Positions 1 through 9,093 are shown, counted from the stretch's first letter. The stretch is DNA of 64,000 bases from Paludibacter sp. (GCA_024710005.1 JANJVQ010000016.1:1-64000), one strand, 5' to 3'. Program-made: numbers and translations. Notes: generated by a model not told the origin, from the sequence alone.

Positions 1-33
1 GAGGCTGTCTCAAAATAAAAATGAGTCAGCCTC
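1..33 (+). repeat. Left terminal inverted repeat of the IS
   Basis: It matches the reverse complement of 1749-1781 at 32 of 33 positions. It is also an imperfect hairpin with 12-base arms and one mismatch. Its outer 15 bases recur at the right edge of the small element at 35473-35634. Confidence 0.9.
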
Positions 34-106
34 TTTTTTGTGTCCGATATTTTGGTTATTTGGATAAAAGTTATTATCTTTATATCCTTGATATACAATT
101 AAATAT

Positions 107-1633
107 ATGCGATTTAAAGAATATAATCAGAACAAACAAGAGTTATTTCCCTATACTTTTGATGATTTTATACCTCAAAACGACCCAGTTCGCATAGTAG
201 ATTCTGCCGTAGAGCATTTAGACTTGCGAAAACTACTCAACAGGTATAAAAATGTAGGCTGTCCGGGCTATCATCCCAAAATGATGATGAAAATAATCAT
301 CTATGCCTATTTACGTAACACCTACTCTTCTCGTAAGATAGAAGATTTTACAGCCAATGATATCCGTTTTATGTGGCTTGCAGGTATGCAACGTCCGGAT
401 CACAACACGATAAACACCTTTCGCAGCGGTAAACTTAAAGGAACATTAAAAGAAGTGTTTGGACAGATAGTTCATTTTTTGGTGGAACAAAAGATGGTAA
501 GTCTGGAAAAAGCCTATACCGACGGTACCAAGATAGAAGCCAACGCCAATCGCTATAGTTTTGTGTGGGGTAAAGCCATTCAAACCCGCATAGACAAGAT
601 GGCCGAACAACTCAATGACCTATGGGCGTATGCCGAGGCAGTTACCAAAGAAGAGTTGCTGGACAAAACTCCCATTACTTATCAAGATATTACTTCAGAG
701 CAGATTGAAGGCTTGGTAGAAAAGATTGACCAAGCTCTGAGTGATGTAGAGATTGACCCCAAAGTAAAAAACAAAATCAAGTACATTAAGAAGAACTGGC
801 CAGACAAGGTAAAGCAATACGAGGAGCAGAACAAAGAGTTGGGCGATAGAAACTCCATGAGCAAAACCGATCCGGATGCCACCTTTATGCGTATGAAAGA
901 AGACCACATGGGTAACGGTCAGCTCAAACCGGCATTTAACACTCAAATTTCTACTGAAGACGGCTTCGTAACAAATTACACTATCCATCAAACCACCACA
1001 GATACCACCACCTACCAGGAACACATGGATTCTTTCAAAGAGATGCATGGACAATACCCCAAAGAAAGCATAGCCGATGCCGGATATGGTAGCGAAGAAA
1101 ACTATCTGTTTGCAAAAGAAAACGACATTACTCCATTTATCAAATACAATTACTTCCACAAAGAACAAACAAAAAAGTGGAAGAACGACCCTTTCAAGAG
1201 CAGTAACTTTTATTACAACAAAGAGAAGGATTGCTGCTATTGCCCCATGGGACAACAAATGCACAAGATAGGAGAACGAACCACAAAAACTAAAACCGGA
1301 TTTATTCAAACCGCTTCACTTTATCAAGCCAAGCGCTGTACCGATTGTCCATTACGTTGTTTGTGTCATGATTCCAAAGAAGAGAGAATCATTCAAATCA
1401 ACCACAGGCTAAAAGATTTGAAGAACTGGGCCAAGGAATTACTTACCTGTGAGCAAGGTTTAAAACACCGAAGTCAGCGACCGGCAGATGTGGAACAAAC
1501 CTTCGGCAACTTAAAAGCCAACAAAAACTTTAAAAAATTCCTGCTACGCGGCATGGAAAAGGTCGACATTGAGTTTGGTTTGCTCTGCATATCGCATAAT
1601 CTGGCTAAATATGCAGTGAAAATGGCTAAATAA
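107..1633 (+). CDS. IS1182 family DDE transposase
   Basis: The 508-residue protein has the usual length and organisation of IS1182/IS4-like DDE transposases. The N-terminal DUF772-like region (about residues 15-110) includes the stretch around MWLAGMQRPDHNTINTFR. The catalytic core follows: a first Asp in YTDGTKIEANANRY (near residue 140), a second in ADAGYGSEENY (near 325) and a Glu in the C-terminal VEQTFGNLK segment (near 464). A cysteine-rich insert (CCYCPMG, CTDCPLRCLC, near residues 378-425) resembles the zinc-binding segment seen in this family. The frame is intact. It is expected to catalyse cut-and-paste or copy-out movement of the flanking inverted repeats. Confidence 0.93.
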   Translation: MRFKEYNQNKQELFPYTFDDFIPQNDPVRIVDSAVEHLDLRKLLNRYKNVGCPGYHPKMMMKIIIYAYLRNTYSSRKIEDFTANDIRFMWLAGMQRPDHNTINTFRSGKLKGTLKEVFGQIVHFLVEQKMVSLEKAYTDGTKIEANANRYSFVWGKAIQTRIDKMAEQLNDLWAYAEAVTKEELLDKTPITYQDITSEQIEGLVEKIDQALSDVEIDPKVKNKIKYIKKNWPDKVKQYEEQNKELGDRNSMSKTDPDATFMRMKEDHMGNGQLKPAFNTQISTEDGFVTNYTIHQTTTDTTTYQEHMDSFKEMHGQYPKESIADAGYGSEENYLFAKENDITPFIKYNYFHKEQTKKWKNDPFKSSNFYYNKEKDCCYCPMGQQMHKIGERTTKTKTGFIQTASLYQAKRCTDCPLRCLCHDSKEERIIQINHRLKDLKNWAKELLTCEQGLKHRSQRPADVEQTFGNLKANKNFKKFLLRGMEKVDIEFGLLCISHNLAKYAVKMAK

Positions 1634-1748
1634 CAGGAGAAATCCTCGTTTTTTGATCTAAAAACCAAAAAAACACTTAAAATCACTTCCTGAGATTTGA
1701 ACAGATAGAAATATCTTGAAAAAACAACTTTTTCTATTTGAAAGGAAA

Positions 1749-1781
1749 GAGGCTGACTCAATTTTATTTTGAGACAGCCTC
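1749..1781 (-). repeat. Right terminal inverted repeat of the IS
   Basis: Counterpart of bases 1-33 with a single mismatch, lying 113 bp beyond the transposase stop codon. It folds into a hairpin with 12-base arms. Confidence 0.9.
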
Positions 1782-1847
1782 ATTCTGTCACTAATTCTAT
1801 TGTAATCTGAAAATCAAATTTTGGGAAACCAAAGCTGATTTATCCCA

Positions 1848-2672
1848 TCATTTCAATAAAGGCATAACCTCATGCTCTTCAGCATATACCTTCACTCGTT
1901 CGATATCTTCCAATGCAACAAATTCAAATTTGCTGTAGTTACGTAAATCATTCCAGGCTGCATGGGATTTTGGGTACGCACTTTTATCTGGTTCATTTCC
2001 CACCAGAAAACTTTTGGGTTGTTGTTTTTCAAGGGCATTGAACAGAAATTCAAGTACAGCAACATCTTGTTGAATGAAATTCATGTTTCTTTCAAAATCA
2101 ATTATTTGTGAAAATACCGGCACTTCATTTTTACCTATCATATCCACATTTACTGACATGAGTAACTCGGGAATATCATTCCTTGATAATTCACGTTCGA
2201 TATTGAAATGTGTATTTACTTTGGGTAAGAACTCGGATTTTACGGCTTCTACTGATTTGGTTCTCTTTGGAGCTGTTTCTGTTGCGTCAATGTATTTTGA
2301 GAACAGGAAGTTAAATAGATTTTGATCGGCTTCCATTTCAATTTGTACCGGTGAAGAAAAACTAATCAGATTGTTACTGTAACGGTTCATGTAGGATAAA
2401 TATCCTTCCGAAAATTGCGCATGATGATCTGATGATGAAAATATTGTTCCCTTGTTGGCAACCTCGGTTTCAATTGCCAAATCAATCTGACGGATGGTAT
2501 CATTTAAAAAGCGGAATAGGGATTTGTCGATTAAGGAACGTACAACTGCCAGCTTATTTCTTGAGCATGAAAAATACAGGCCGGTAGTTGACACTAACAG
2601 TAAACCTATGCTGATTTTTTCCTGAATTTCAGGACGAACTACAGATGATATAATGGTATAATGTGATTTCAT
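1848..2672 (-). CDS. DUF3037-like protein, partner of a HipA-like kinase
   Basis: The protein has 274 residues, no signal peptide and no membrane segment. Its first 60 residues (YTIISSVVRP...SIGLLLVSTTGLYFSCSR) resemble the start of DUF3037 proteins, which commonly sit next to HipA-like kinase genes; here such a gene lies immediately upstream on the same strand, 11 bp beyond the small ORF at 2684-2893. The rest is alpha-helical in appearance with no motif I recognise. The family assignment rests on weak similarity plus context. Function is unknown; a role in a kinase-centred toxin-antitoxin or defence-like pair is inference only. Confidence 0.5.
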   Translation of the reverse strand: MKSHYTIISSVVRPEIQEKISIGLLLVSTTGLYFSCSRNKLAVVRSLIDKSLFRFLNDTIRQIDLAIETEVANKGTIFSSSDHHAQFSEGYLSYMNRYSNNLISFSSPVQIEMEADQNLFNFLFSKYIDATETAPKRTKSVEAVKSEFLPKVNTHFNIERELSRNDIPELLMSVNVDMIGKNEVPVFSQIIDFERNMNFIQQDVAVLEFLFNALEKQQPKSFLVGNEPDKSAYPKSHAAWNDLRNYSKFEFVALEDIERVKVYAEEHEVMPLLK

Positions 2673-2683
2673 GTTCTTATTGT

Positions 2684-3429
2684 TTATTTGAATGGAGAAT
2701 TGATGTAATCAAGAAAAGTATCAAACACCTCATCTTCCCATTTTTTTGAGAATACCTGGTTTTTGATTTTGTCGGCGACCTTTTTCAGGTCAGGTACCCA
2801 GTCGGGTGGTATGTAATTCAGTATTTCATCGAAATTCTGTTGGCATTTTAGCGTGCAAAGATAAAAATTATCTTTTAATTCTGATATAAACATTCTGTTT
2901 CAGTCAAAACCGAAATAGCAGGATCCAACAAACGCGTGTTCAGGATAGCGCCATGATCAATTGGAATAAGGTTATAGCCATTGCTTACATCAAGCAGTAA
3001 ATTCAAATTATTGAAATTTCTATCTTCATTTGCCAACCATATATCAAACAACCCAATTTTGAGAATGTTCAACTTTTGCTCCTGCACTACATCCATTTTC
3101 TTAAACCCCGGTTCATCATTAAACCATGTAAGCTCAACAAAGTTTTTGTTAAATTTACTTCCAAAACAGGTTTTATCAACATGATGCTTTGGTATTGCAA
3201 ATTGTTTTACGTGCTCATAATTAACATTAATGAAACAAAAATCAGGAACAGATAGTTCCCATACTTTTAAAAATGAAGCAGCTCTATATTCACAAATCAA
3301 ATTCACGGCATTCCCATTCAATGCGTGTTTGCAAACATAATCCTGCATGTCGCTGCACAGCAATAAAACCGGTGAATCACCAGTTTGATAGATACGATTT
3401 GCAGTTTGTATGGATTTGAGGGTTTGCAT
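2684..3429 (-). pseudogene. HipA-like kinase gene, probably frameshifted
   Basis: Two overlapping frames make up this locus. The upstream one (2875-3429, 184 aa) has kinase-like features of the HipA_2 type: YVCKH (possible nucleotide-binding Lys), LICEYRAASFLKVW, the catalytic-loop-like IWLANEDRNFNNLN and the metal-binding-like IPIDHG. It stops soon after the DHG motif. The downstream frame (2684-2893, 69 aa) overlaps it by 19 bp and supplies a helical tail with no recognisable start of its own. Fusing the two would give about 250 residues, which fits my recollection of the family's length. A single-base indel near 2876-2893 is the simplest explanation. Alternatives are a sequencing error or a genuinely short kinase followed by a separate small protein. 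Confidence 0.5.
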
Positions 3430-3477
3430 GAAATCAGTCTTCTACAGGAGTATTTCTATTCGCAAAAAATCTCTTAG

Positions 3478-3678
3478 TTAGCGTTTGAATTTATATACAG
3501 CATAGTTCATCAGGGCTTTCATGGATGCTTCTTGTTGTTCGGCTACCCGTGTCTGTGCATCGCGATCAATGTACCCTATTTTCAATAATCCGGCATGCGT
3601 GTTCACCCCTATTAATTCATAGGCATAAATGGTAGGATTGGTTCGCGGGCGGGGAGGGAAAAACTGTTTCTTGCTCAT
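3478..3678 (-). pseudogene. Truncated GIY-YIG/T5orf172-like fragment
   Basis: The 66-residue product starts like the N-terminal module of large Bacteroidota restriction or helicase proteins: a Pro-rich leader (PPRPRTNPTIYAYEL), then LLKIGYIDRDAQTRVAEQ, which matches the GIY-YIG/T5orf172 beta-hairpin. It then runs into an unrelated basic tail (YAVYKFKR) and stops. The catalytic remainder and helicase domains are absent. It sits 2 bp downstream of the KilA-N gene, on the same strand. I read it as the remnant left by a deletion joining two genes. It could be expressed but is unlikely to be a functional nuclease. Confidence 0.5.
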
Positions 3679-3680
3679 GA

Positions 3681-4493
3681 TTATTTCAGTAATTTGCGTT
3701 TATCCACATTTCCAAGTATTTGCATTTGCTGTATGGCTATTTTATTTAGTCGAATAAGTCTTTCAGTCTGTGGTAAGCCTTCATTGATAAAAAGTGCATT
3801 CAGATTTTCCATGTTCGAGAGACAAATTAGTTCATTAATGCCGGCATAATCACGAATATTCCCTTTCAAACCGGGATTAGTATCGCGCCATTGTTTGGCA
3901 GTCTTTCCAAAAAGAGCCATGTTCAGCACATCAGCTTCGTTGGCATATACATAGTTTATTTGTTCTTTAGTAAGCACAGCCGGAATCAGGTGCTCTTTAA
4001 CGGCATCAGTATGAATATGGTAGTTGATTTTGGCTAATTCTCGTTTTGCCGACCAGCCGAGTTGTTTTTGTTCTTCTTCCTTGAGGCGTTGGAATTCTTC
4101 GATCAGATACAATTTAAAAGGTATGCTTATCGCAGATCCAAATTCAAATGCAATATCTTTATGTGCATAGGTGCCTCCATACTTACCTTTCTTTGCAATT
4201 ATACCTTCGGCATCAGTTTTCTCAATCCATTCTGATACACTTAACACAAAACCAGGTAAACCTGCCTGACTTTTAAAGTGGTCAAATTCGACCACTTTAA
4301 AACGCGGATTGTGAATTGCTTCCCAGGTACCCAGAAATTCAAGCGTATATCTGTTCCGCAACCAGTTTTTAATAACATCTGCTGCTCTGCTTTCACCAAT
4401 TCGAGCATTTGCCATATCAGTGAGCGAAATATAATCTTTCTCCTGATAGGATACAATTGTTATTTCAGCATTTTGCACATTTATTTTTGCCAT
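3681..4493 (-). CDS. KilA-N domain protein
   Basis: The 270-residue protein begins with a KilA-N DNA-binding domain over about residues 1-110: the beta-strand start ITIVSYQEKDYISLTDMANAR, then ADVIKNWLRNRYTLEFLGTWE, and YGGTYAHKDIAFEFGSAISIPFKLYLIEEFQRL, the typical end of the domain. The C-terminal half (about 130-270) is helical and matches chromosomal KilA-N proteins of Bacteroidota whose function is unknown. KilA-N domains come from phage and large DNA viruses and usually bind DNA. It faces away from lysS across a 535-bp gap with dyad repeats that it might bind; this is untested. A TAAATTTG box on its strand at 4555-4562 is the likely promoter. Confidence 0.8.
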   Translation of the reverse strand: MAKINVQNAEITIVSYQEKDYISLTDMANARIGESRAADVIKNWLRNRYTLEFLGTWEAIHNPRFKVVEFDHFKSQAGLPGFVLSVSEWIEKTDAEGIIAKKGKYGGTYAHKDIAFEFGSAISIPFKLYLIEEFQRLKEEEQKQLGWSAKRELAKINYHIHTDAVKEHLIPAVLTKEQINYVYANEADVLNMALFGKTAKQWRDTNPGLKGNIRDYAGINELICLSNMENLNALFINEGLPQTERLIRLNKIAIQQMQILGNVDKRKLLK

Positions 4494-4537
4494 AAAAATT
4501 CATATTTAGGTTTGCTTAGTTTAAAAAGACATTAATA

Positions 4538-4578
4538 GTTTAAGCTTTTCAGCCCCAAATTTAAGCATTCCACTTCAT
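4538..4578 (-). promoter_or_regulatory. Promoter-like repeat, copy 1 (for KilA-N)
   Basis: This 41-bp segment matches 4876-4916 at 37 positions. On the minus strand it contains TAAATTTG (4562-4555), a perfect TAnnTTTG -7 box, placed to start a transcript about 50 nt upstream of the KilA-N ATG. No clear -33 element was found. Confidence 0.45.
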
Positions 4579-4638
4579 ATATTTTAACATCAGTCCTTAT
4601 TTTTTTCTTTCTTTGTTTAGGCGTATATTTTTCATGCC

Positions 4639-4763
4639 ACTCGAACACTTCTATTCGACCTACTCGAACTTCTCTATTCGACTCACTCGAATAACTCTAT
4701 TCGATCCACTTGAATAACTCTATTCGAGTCATTCGAATAACCTTATTCGACCCGATCGAATAG
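4639..4763. repeat. 23-bp tandem array with TATTCGA/TCGAATA dyads
   Basis: Five full 23-bp units occupy 4639-4753 and a partial unit occupies 4754-4763. Across unit borders lie dyads of TATTCGA, five bases, TCGAATA. Three are perfect, one has one mismatch and the first is weaker. The units differ mostly in the five-base spacer. This looks like a row of operator sites for a dimeric protein, one every 23 bp, rather than coding sequence. Confidence 0.8.
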
Positions 4764-4770
4764 TGCACAA

Positions 4771-4888
4771 CAAAAAAAGGTCTTTTCATCTCACAATGAA
4801 AAGACCTGCAACCATCATGGTTCTGACTGTCAATTCTTTTATCGTTAATTTCATTTCATTTCTCATAGATTTACTGTTTAAATTTTTC
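4771..4888 (-). ncRNA. Candidate small RNA of about 115 nt
   Basis: On the minus strand a perfect TAAATTTG box (4901-4894, in promoter-like copy 2) lies about 120 bp ahead of a canonical intrinsic terminator (4807-4772), with no convincing ORF between. The arrangement predicts a short untranslated transcript. I see no similarity to a known RNA family. The prediction rests only on promoter plus terminator. Confidence 0.3.
4772..4807 (-). terminator. Intrinsic terminator on the minus strand
   Basis: Perfect 12-bp arms (4778-4789 and 4796-4807) with a six-base loop are followed, reading the minus strand, by seven T residues. No gene ends here, so it would terminate a transcript started in the intergenic region. 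Confidence 0.7.
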
Positions 4889-4916
4889 AGCCCCAAATTT
4901 AAACATTCCAATTCAT
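4876..4916 (-). promoter_or_regulatory. Promoter-like repeat, copy 2
   Basis: Second copy of the 41-bp segment, 338 bp from copy 1. This copy forms a perfect 10-bp dyad (GTTTAAATTT and AAATTTAAAC around nine bases). It carries TAAATTTG on the minus strand, pointing towards the terminator at 4772-4807. Confidence 0.45.
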
Positions 4917-4996
4917 TTACTACCACGCAATTCGTAAAACATTTTTCCACTAAATCCTGCAATTTCAAAAATATGGTATATTCCGCCCTTTTTTTG

Positions 4997-5004
4997 TACT
5001 TTTG
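4997..5004 (+). promoter_or_regulatory. lysS promoter, -7 box
   Basis: TACTTTTG matches the Bacteroidota -7 consensus TAnnTTTG and lies 24 bp before the lysS ATG, which predicts a short leader. The -33 element is not clear. Confidence 0.6.
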
Positions 5005-5028
5005 CAACAATTTTGAAACAAACTATAT

Positions 5029-6564
5029 ATGAGCATAGAATTAAGTGAACAGGAACTGTTCAGACGTGAGAGCCTCAATCGTTTACGTGAAATGGGCATT
5101 GACCCCTATCCCGCTGCCTTGTACCCGGCAGATGCGTATTCAACAGATATAAAAGCTGAATTTAAGGATGAAGAATCGGGTAAACAGGTGTGTATCGCCG
5201 GTCGTTTGATGAGCCGTCGCATCATGGGAAAAGCTTCTTTCATCGAAATCATGGACTCGAAAGGTCGTATCCAGGTGTATGTGAGTCGCGATGACATCAA
5301 CACGGAGGAACAGCCGGAAATGTACAACACGGTCTTCAAGAAGTTATTGGATATCGGTGATTTTATCGGCATCAAAGGCTATGTTTTCCGCACGCAGATG
5401 GGTGAAATTTCGGTACATGCACAGGAACTTACCGTACTCTCCAAATCATTAAAACCCCTTCCGATTGTAAAATATAAAGATGGTGTTGCCTACGATGCGT
5501 TCGAAGATCCGGAGCAACGTTACCGCCAGCGTTATGTGGATTTGGTTGTCAACGATGGGATTAAAGATATTTTCATCAAACGCACCAAAGTTTATAATTC
5601 GATGCGCGAATACTTCAACGCGCAGGGCTATATCGAGGTTGAAACGCCGGTATTGCAGTCTATCCCCGGTGGTGCAGCTGCCCGTCCGTTTATCACCCAC
5701 CACAACGCGCTCGACATTCCGCTTTACCTGCGTATCGCGAACGAATTGTACCTGAAACGCCTCATCGTGGGTGGTTTCGAAGGGGTTTACGAGTTTTCGA
5801 AGAACTTCCGCAACGAAGGTATGGACCGTACCCACAACCCGGAATTCACCGCCATGGAAATTTACGTGGCGTACAAGGATTACAACTGGATGATGGAATT
5901 CACCGAAAAGATGGTGGAAAAAGTTTGTTTAGATGTGAACGGCACAACAGATGTTCAGTTTGGCGACAAGACCATCTCGTTCAAAACGCCCTTCAAACGG
6001 GTTACCATGATTGATGCCATCAGAGAACATACCGGCATCGACATCAATGGGATGAACGAAGATCAGTTGCGGGATGTATGCAAACAATTGCACATCGAAA
6101 CGGATAAATCAATGGGAAAAGGAAAGATGATTGACGAGATTTTCGGGGAGAAATGCGAAGGCAAATACATCCAGCCGACATTCATCACCGATTACCCGAT
6201 TGAAATGAGTCCGCTTTGCAAACGCCACCGCAGCAACCCTGAACTAACAGAACGTTTCGAACTGATGGTCAACGGAAAAGAATTAGCCAATGCGTATTCG
6301 GAACTGAATGACCCCATCGACCAGCTCGGACGTTTTCAGGAACAATTAAAACTAAGCGAAAAAGGCGATGACGAAGCCATGCATATCGACATGGATTTCG
6401 TACGTTCATTAGAATACGGCATGCCCCCGACATCCGGCATGGGAATCGGAATGGACAGGTTAGTCATGCTGATGACCGGACAACAAGCGATACAGGAAGT
6501 GTTGTTTTTCCCGCAGATGAAACCAACAACAAGCGGAGAACGAAAAACAGAGGAAGGGGATTAA
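5029..6564 (+). CDS. lysS: Lysyl-tRNA synthetase, class II
   Basis: The 511-residue protein charges tRNA-Lys in the cytoplasm. An OB-fold anticodon-binding domain spans about residues 50-150 ([21 protein letters not shown]). The catalytic domain shows class II motif 2 ([20 protein letters not shown], near 262-281) and motif 3 ([15 protein letters not shown], near 475-489). Length matches bacterial LysRS, and the start ATG follows a good promoter box. The last residues (GERKTEEGD) are a low-complexity tail just ahead of GGAAAACGG-type repeats. It is probably transcribed alone or with gpsA and pgi, which follow on the same strand. Confidence 0.97.
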   Translation: MSIELSEQELFRRESLNRLREMGIDPYPAALYPADAYSTDIKAEFKDEESGKQVCIAGRLMSRRIMGKASFIEIMDSKGRIQVYVSRDDINTEEQPEMYNTVFKKLLDIGDFIGIKGYVFRTQMGEISVHAQELTVLSKSLKPLPIVKYKDGVAYDAFEDPEQRYRQRYVDLVVNDGIKDIFIKRTKVYNSMREYFNAQGYIEVETPVLQSIPGGAAARPFITHHNALDIPLYLRIANELYLKRLIVGGFEGVYEFSKNFRNEGMDRTHNPEFTAMEIYVAYKDYNWMMEFTEKMVEKVCLDVNGTTDVQFGDKTISFKTPFKRVTMIDAIREHTGIDINGMNEDQLRDVCKQLHIETDKSMGKGKMIDEIFGEKCEGKYIQPTFITDYPIEMSPLCKRHRSNPELTERFELMVNGKELANAYSELNDPIDQLGRFQEQLKLSEKGDDEAMHIDMDFVRSLEYGMPPTSGMGIGMDRLVMLMTGQQAIQEVLFFPQMKPTTSGERKTEEGD

Positions 6565-6565
6565 A

Positions 6566-6690
6566 GCGGAAAACGGAGAACGGAGAACGGAAAACCAATG
6601 AATTTAGTAAGGAAAGTATCAAAAAGAGAATTCTGGAAATATAATTGTTCTATGAAAAAGCTTTTCGCTTTTCGCTCTCCGCTTTCCGCT
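6566..6690. repeat. Inverted pair of GGAAAACGG / CCGCTTTCCGCT repeats
   Basis: An arm of degenerate GCGGAAAACGGAGAACGG words (6566-6596) faces an arm of CGCTTTCCGCTCTCCGC words (6659-6690) across about 60 bp. The same pairing occurs at 9094-9267 and 43001-43149. Confidence 0.7.
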
Positions 6691-6727
6691 AAATACTGCT
6701 TTCAAAATTTTAAAACGAATTAAGATC

Positions 6728-7723
6728 ATGGCCGAACGACATAAAATCGCGATATTAGGAGGTGGTAGCTGGGCGACAGCGATTGCCAAGATATTGCTGA
6801 ACAATGTCAGCGAAATAAACTGGTACATGCGCAGGCAGGAGCAAATTGATGAGTTCATTCGCCTGAGCAAAAACCCTTCGTACCTCACAGGGGTGAAGTT
6901 CGACACCGACCACATCCGTTTCACCAGCAACATCAACCACCTGGTTTCTACTTCCGACATCCTGATTTTCGCGACACCATCACCCTTTCTGAAACAACAT
7001 CTCCGTAAATTACGCAAGCGGATTGATAAGAAAATCATTGTTTCAGCCATCAAAGGAATCGTGCCGGAAGAAAACCTGATTATCACGGATTTTTTTGAAC
7101 AGGTTTATAATGTGCCGAAAGAAAACATAGCCGTATTGGCAGGTCCCTGTCATGCCGAAGAAGTGGCCCTGGAAAGGTTATCGTACCTGACCCTGGCTTC
7201 CGCTTCACGCGACAAAGCGAAAATGCTGGCCCAGTTATTCTCGACCAGTTTCATCAAGACTTCTACCAGTGAAGATGTGATGGGCATGGAATACTCCTCG
7301 GTGATGAAAAACATCTACTCCATCGCTGCCGGTATTTGTCATGGCTTGAAATATGGCGACAATTTCCAGTCGGTACTCATATCCAACGCCATTCAGGAAA
7401 TAAACCGGTTCTGTAACGCGACCAACCCGATGTACCGTAACATCAGCGAGTCGGCTTACCTCGGTGACCTGTTGGTAACGGCTTACTCAAAATTCAGTCG
7501 CAACCGCCTGTTTGGCAACATGATTGGCAAAGGATATTCGGTCAAAACCGCCCAGATAGAAATGGAAATGATCGCGGAAGGATATTATGCCACCAAATGC
7601 ATTTACGAAATCAACCAAAAATATCAGGTGGATATGCCCATAGTGGATACGGTTTACGAGATATTGTACAACAGGGCTTCACCACTACTAAAAATCAGAG
7701 AACTAACAGACAAACTAAAATAA
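6728..7723 (+). CDS. gpsA: Glycerol-3-phosphate dehydrogenase [NAD(P)+]
   Basis: The 331-residue cytoplasmic enzyme reduces dihydroxyacetone phosphate to sn-glycerol-3-phosphate for phospholipid synthesis. The N-terminal Rossmann motif is visible ([17 protein letters not shown], residues 7-23). The catalytic region has [25 protein letters not shown] (catalytic Lys in the MKN position) and the substrate-binding [20 protein letters not shown]. Length is normal for the family. It lies between lysS and pgi on the same strand; the 163-bp gap to lysS holds repeats only. Confidence 0.95.
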   Translation: MAERHKIAILGGGSWATAIAKILLNNVSEINWYMRRQEQIDEFIRLSKNPSYLTGVKFDTDHIRFTSNINHLVSTSDILIFATPSPFLKQHLRKLRKRIDKKIIVSAIKGIVPEENLIITDFFEQVYNVPKENIAVLAGPCHAEEVALERLSYLTLASASRDKAKMLAQLFSTSFIKTSTSEDVMGMEYSSVMKNIYSIAAGICHGLKYGDNFQSVLISNAIQEINRFCNATNPMYRNISESAYLGDLLVTAYSKFSRNRLFGNMIGKGYSVKTAQIEMEMIAEGYYATKCIYEINQKYQVDMPIVDTVYEILYNRASPLLKIRELTDKLK

Positions 7724-7742
7724 AAATTTACGAATTACAGGT

Positions 7743-9086
7743 ATGCAAAACATCAAACTGACTATCGACAAAGCATTCGGATTTGTTTCGAAAGAATCCG
7801 TAGCAGGGTACAAAAACACGGCATCAGCTGCTAATAAAGCCTTACATGAAGGCACCGGAAAAGGAAACGACTTCTTAGGCTGGTTAAACCTGCCGACTTC
7901 TATTGATGAAGCTCATTTGGCAGATGTGGAAAATACAGCAAAAATATTGCGTGAAAACTGTGAAGTAGTCGTTGTTATTGGTATCGGCGGAAGTTACCTC
8001 GGTGCCAAAGCCGTGATCGACGCGCTATCAAACAGCTTTGACTGGCTTCAAACTGACAGAAAAGCGCCGGTGGTGGTTTATGCCGGACAAAACATCGGAG
8101 AAGATTATTTATTTGAATTACAGGAACTGCTGAAAAATAAGAAATTCGGTATTATTTCTATCTCCAAATCCGGAACAACAACCGAACCTGCATTGGCTTT
8201 CCGCTTGCTGAAAACTCAGTTGGAACAACAACAGGGAAAAGAGGCTGCCAAACAACTGATAGTGGCAGTAACCGACAAAGCCCGTGGTGCCTTGCGTACC
8301 TTAGCTGTTCAGGAAGGGTACAAAACTTACGTGATTGAAGATAATATAGGTGGACGATATTCTGTGTTATCACCAGTTGGTTTATTACCCGTTGCCGTGG
8401 CAGGGTTCGACATCCGTCAGTTGGTACAGGGTGCCGTAAGCATGGAAAAATTATGTGGCGTTGAAACTCCGTTCGAAGATAATCCGGCTGCTCAGTATGC
8501 TGCTGTACGCAACGAGCTCTATAAATCAGGTAAGAAAATTGAAATTCTGGTAAACTACCACCCCAAACTCCACTTTGTATCCGAATGGTGGAAACAGCTC
8601 TACGGGGAAAGTGAAGGAAAAGACAACCTGGGGATATTCCCGGCAGCAGTCGATTTTACTTCTGATTTACATTCAATGGGTCAGTGGATTCAGGAAGGTG
8701 AAAGAACCATCTTCGAAACCGTAATTTCTGTAAACGAGCCCAACAACAAAGTATTGGTGCCGGGCGACGATGCCAACCTCGACGGGTTGAATTTCTTAGC
8801 CGGCAAACGTGTGGATGAAGTAAACAAAATGGCCGAACTGGGCACTTTACTCGCTCACATAGATGGTGGTGTTCCCAACCTGAAAATTGAATTGCCGAAA
8901 CTGAATGAGTTCTACCTCGGACAACTACTTTATTTCTTCGAAAAAGCCTGCGGTATCAGCGGTTATATCTTAGGGGTTAACCCATTCGACCAGCCCGGCG
9001 TGGAAGCATACAAGAAAAACATGTTTGCCCTGCTCGAAAAACCGGGATTTGAAGAAGCGACAAAGGCGATAAAAGCGAGGTTGTAA
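7743..9086 (+). CDS. pgi: Glucose-6-phosphate isomerase
   Basis: The 447-residue enzyme interconverts glucose-6-phosphate and fructose-6-phosphate. Conserved pieces are the SIS-type phosphate-binding motifs [15 protein letters not shown] (near 79-93) and [13 protein letters not shown] (near 137-149), the PGI signature [14 protein letters not shown] (near 203-216), and the C-terminal [16 protein letters not shown]. The size is that of the short bacterial form. It starts 19 bp after gpsA, so the two are probably co-transcribed. A bidirectional hairpin follows at 9182-9215. Confidence 0.96.
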   Translation: MQNIKLTIDKAFGFVSKESVAGYKNTASAANKALHEGTGKGNDFLGWLNLPTSIDEAHLADVENTAKILRENCEVVVVIGIGGSYLGAKAVIDALSNSFDWLQTDRKAPVVVYAGQNIGEDYLFELQELLKNKKFGIISISKSGTTTEPALAFRLLKTQLEQQQGKEAAKQLIVAVTDKARGALRTLAVQEGYKTYVIEDNIGGRYSVLSPVGLLPVAVAGFDIRQLVQGAVSMEKLCGVETPFEDNPAAQYAAVRNELYKSGKKIEILVNYHPKLHFVSEWWKQLYGESEGKDNLGIFPAAVDFTSDLHSMGQWIQEGERTIFETVISVNEPNNKVLVPGDDANLDGLNFLAGKRVDEVNKMAELGTLLAHIDGGVPNLKIELPKLNEFYLGQLLYFFEKACGISGYILGVNPFDQPGVEAYKKNMFALLEKPGFEEATKAIKARL

Positions 9087-9093
9087 TTAAATA

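Larger units (their letters stand above)
1..1781 (+). mobile_element. IS1182-type insertion sequence, complete
   Basis: The element is delimited by 33-bp terminal inverted repeats at 1-33 and 1749-1781 that differ at one base. Each end is also internally dyad-symmetric (GAGGCTGTCTCA facing TGAGTCAGCCTC), so each can fold into its own hairpin, which may block read-through transcription. One transposase gene fills the interior. The left flank lies outside the window, so a target-site duplication cannot be tested; the right flank begins ATTCTG. Intact ends and an intact transposase suggest a recent or still active copy. Confidence 0.9.
4494..5028. other. Structured intergenic region between KilA-N and lysS
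   Basis: The 535 bp between divergent genes contain, left to right: a KilA-N promoter-like segment (4538-4578), five and a half 23-bp units with TATTCGA/TCGAATA dyads (4639-4763), a minus-strand intrinsic terminator (4772-4807), a second copy of the promoter-like segment (4876-4916), and the lysS promoter (4997-5004). Short ORFs through this region have no coding character. Confidence 0.7.

Noticed and set aside
239-260. GGTATAAAAAT in the transposase as another sulfur operator
   Set aside because: It lies inside coding sequence and lacks the second GGTAT and the downstream GAATTTTGCA.
695-1309. 204-codon frame on the minus strand inside the IS
   Set aside because: It is antisense to the intact transposase, is low-complexity hydrophobic and has no family features.
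4639-4763. Tandem array as a CRISPR
   Set aside because: Units are 23 bp with no unique spacers of usual length, and no cas genes are near; dyads across unit borders fit operator sites better.
4763-5032. 89-codon plus-strand frame ahead of lysS
   Set aside because: It overlaps the terminator hairpin, the duplicated promoter-like segment and the lysS promoter and start; composition is AT-driven.
5106-5835. Minus-strand frames within lysS (89 and 128 codons)
   Set aside because: They are shadows of a highly conserved aminoacyl-tRNA synthetase and have no independent support.
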